From the NCBI GenBank assembly GCA_002102825.1, contig DABJ01000037.1, positions 1 through 6,490 of the forward strand: DNA of 6,490 bases, given 5' to 3'. Below, piece after piece: positions 4,731-6,490 of this stretch. Every line of letters begins with the position of its first letter. Within the stretch, counting starts at the first letter, position 1. This stretch comes from Candidatus Gastranaerophilales bacterium HUM_12 (GTDB lineage Bacteria > Cyanobacteriota > Vampirovibrionia > Gastranaerophilales > Gastranaerophilaceae). The notes beneath the pieces are model-generated. The model was not told the origin of the DNA. It ran no database searches and saw nothing but the letters and a program-made list of their open reading frames with translations. The translations under genes were made by a program, and so were the position numbers.

Positions 4731-6490
4731 TAAAAATAAGAAAAAAAGAGTAATTGCATATCTTCATTCTCACTGGGATAGAGAATGGTATAGAGAATTT
4801 GAAGTTTTTAGACTTAGATTAGTTAGAGTTTTTGATAATATTTTAAAATATTTGGAAGAAGACAAAATTCCATCATTTTATTTTGATGGTCAGGTTGTGG
4901 CCTTGCTTGATTATCTTGAATTTAGACCGGAAAAAGAAGAACTCGTTAAAAGGTTTATCAAAGATAAAAGACTTTTCATTGGACCTTTTTATTGTTTGGT
5001 TGATGAATTTTTGACTGACGGGATTTGTTTTAGAAAAAATATTGAAATCGGAACTAAAATTGCAAAAAGTTTCGGTTGTGAAGATTTTATCGGATACTTT
5101 GCGGATACTTTCGGGCATAGCAAGAATATTCCAACGATTTTGAAAGAATATGGTATTGATAAAGCTATGGTTTGGCGTGGCTGCTGTGATGAATTACAAT
5201 CTGAATTTATCTTTAATGGTGTTAACACTGTAAACCTAATCCGTGGATATTTTATGGATATTTTTTCATCTGATATTTCAATGCAAGAAAAAGCAAATTT
5301 TCTTAAAACGAATTTAGATAAAATTGCTGAAAAATCAGGAGAAACGTTGTTATTACCAATTGGAGCTGATCATTTGGCAATTCCTGAGGATATAAAATCT
5401 CAAATTGAGAGTGTTAATTTTTATCTCGATGATTATGAAATTGAATTAGGCTCACCATTCGACTATTTTGGTACGGTTAAATTTAAACAGAAATACGATG
5501 GGGAACTGAGAGATAATTCAAAAACATTTATTCTGCAAGGCTCATATTCTGCAAGAACGAAGCTAAAACAACTTAATACAGAATGTTCATACAAACTAGA
5601 CTTAGCAGACAAAATTCAGTTGAATTTTGGTAATAATTATGAAAAAGCAATCGAATATGCTTATAAATTGCTCCTCCAAAATCAAGCACATGATAGTATT
5701 TGCGGTTGTTCTACGGATTTGGTACACAAAGAAAACATTACCAGATATCATAAAATTTTAGAGATTACTGATACAATTATTAATGAAATTGGTGTAACTC
5801 AACCTGAAAACATGTCTATAACATTCAAATATCTTGATAAATACAAACTTTTGACGGTTGAAAAAGACAAAATAGATGAAAATTCACAAGTTCTAAGTAA
5901 ACGAAAAGGATTCCCTAAATCATTGTTATATGATATCAAAAAAATTCCCGTAACCGAGGACTATACAACTATTTACACCTTACTAAAGGAATTTAATGGT
6001 ACGAACGATGTGACAGATTTAGAAATCAAAAATGATATGTTATTTAACTCCAATATCAAAATTGAATTGAAAGACGGAAAATTGAACCTTTATACTGCTG
6101 GTAAATGCTACGAAAACTTTATTGAATTTGTCAGATATAAGGATAATGGTGATACTTACAATTTTGGTCCTGTAGAAAATGATTTAGGTGAAGTTGCAGA
6201 GATTAAGTCGGCAAAAATTCTTATGAATGGAGATTTACGTTCTACAATAAGAGTTTCAACTTCATTTTTTAATGTAGATATTTCCTTAAATAAAAAGTCT
6301 CATTTGTTAAATTTTAAAGTTAAGTGGTTAAATCTTTTAACAAACAAACTTTGGCAAGTTCGATTTAACACTCAAGAACCAATAATAAAAACATACTCAG
6401 AAGATATGAATTTACTTCTTGAAAGAAAATTCAATCCGGAATATGAAATTAGAAAAAATTTGCCAAAAGAAAAAGGGATTGAAGCAATGC
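4720..6490 (+). CDS. GH38-family alpha-mannosidase, 3' end beyond the window
   Basis: The first 590 residues of a glycoside hydrolase family 38 enzyme are present; family members usually have roughly 850-1000. GH38 enzymes are retaining, zinc-dependent alpha-mannosidases. Visible landmarks are HSHWDREWY at 16-24 (zinc ligands expected at H18 and D20), YFDGQ at 54-58, GPFYCLVDEF at 88-97, ADTFGH at 128-133 (D129 being the expected nucleophile and zinc ligand), GADH at 215-218, the three-helix domain starting near YSARTKLKQLN (276-286), and HDSICGCSTD at 324-333 (H324 the expected fourth zinc ligand). The arrangement recalls bacterial MngB-type mannosylglycerate hydrolases, but the substrate cannot be told from sequence, and host or microbial mannosides are equally possible. 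There is no signal peptide, so it is cytoplasmic. An in-frame TGA at 4714-4716 limits the start to 4720 or 4723. Neither has a good binding site. Confidence 0.92.
   Translation, partial: MMFNKNKKKRVIAYLHSHWDREWYREFEVFRLRLVRVFDNILKYLEEDKIPSFYFDGQVVALLDYLEFRPEKEELVKRFIKDKRLFIGPFYCLVDEFLTDGICFRKNIEIGTKIAKSFGCEDFIGYFADTFGHSKNIPTILKEYGIDKAMVWRGCCDELQSEFIFNGVNTVNLIRGYFMDIFSSDISMQEKANFLKTNLDKIAEKSGETLLLPIGADHLAIPEDIKSQIESVNFYLDDYEIELGSPFDYFGTVKFKQKYDGELRDNSKTFILQGSYSARTKLKQLNTECSYKLDLADKIQLNFGNNYEKAIEYAYKLLLQNQAHDSICGCSTDLVHKENITRYHKILEITDTIINEIGVTQPENMSITFKYLDKYKLLTVEKDKIDENSQVLSKRKGFPKSLLYDIKKIPVTEDYTTIYTLLKEFNGTNDVTDLEIKNDMLFNSNIKIELKDGKLNLYTAGKCYENFIEFVRYKDNGDTYNFGPVENDLGEVAEIKSAKILMNGDLRSTIRVSTSFFNVDISLNKKSHLLNFKVKWLNLLTNKLWQVRFNTQEPIIKTYSEDMNLLLERKFNPEYEIRKNLPKEKGIEAM

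Noticed and set aside
4704..4740. Frameshift joining ATG 4704 to the mannosidase frame
   Set aside because: The mannosidase has a start at 4720 that already precedes the first conserved motif by a normal distance, so no extra N-terminus is needed.
4873..5228. Two open frames on the - strand inside the mannosidase gene
   Set aside because: Both are antisense to conserved GH38 catalytic motifs and look like random AT-rich translation.
1..6490. CRISPR array, tRNA, rRNA, insertion sequence, phage genes or defence system
   Set aside because: No repeat-spacer pattern, cloverleaf, transposase motif or terminal inverted repeats were seen; the identified genes are housekeeping or small unknowns.

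Overview
The window looks like an ordinary chromosomal stretch from a low-GC (AT-rich) bacterium. The best guess is a non-photosynthetic relative of the cyanobacteria (Melainabacteria/Vampirovibrionia, for example the gut Gastranaerophilales). This rests on a homoserine kinase whose wording recalls cyanobacterial ThrB, on AT-rich composition, and on a secreted protein with a short R-[VI]-E-x2-[LV]-F repeat that I associate from memory with this group. No search was run, so the assignment is an inference.

Layout, left to right. On the + strand: thrB (homoserine kinase, 63-1010) behind a good extended -10 promoter; a 61-residue single-cluster [4Fe-4S] ferredoxin (1096-1281), whose ribosome binding site lies in one arm of a perfect 13-bp inverted repeat; a terminator (1318-1356); and an unrecognised 160-residue basic protein with two glycine-rich hydrophobic segments (1428-1910). 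A bidirectional hairpin (1931-1961) separates this from a - strand block. Read in the direction of transcription, that block is a small secreted protein with a two-copy 21-residue repeat and a Gly/Asn/Tyr-rich tail (4608-4051), then glmS (glucosamine-6-phosphate synthase, 3964-2120), then a 57-residue unknown protein whose ATG is one base past the glmS stop (2118-1945). On the + strand, divergent from the block, a GH38 alpha-mannosidase begins at 4720 and runs off the window end. An 8-codon reading frame with its own ribosome binding site overlaps its start.

Functionally these are mostly housekeeping genes: threonine biosynthesis, electron transfer, amino sugar supply for the cell wall, and mannoside breakdown. 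They do not form one pathway. There is no mobile element, CRISPR array, tRNA or rRNA, and no evident defence or novel multi-gene system. The items most worth a second look are the hairpin over the ferredoxin start, the small gene coupled to glmS, the small leader frame at the mannosidase start, and the two unrecognised envelope-type proteins.
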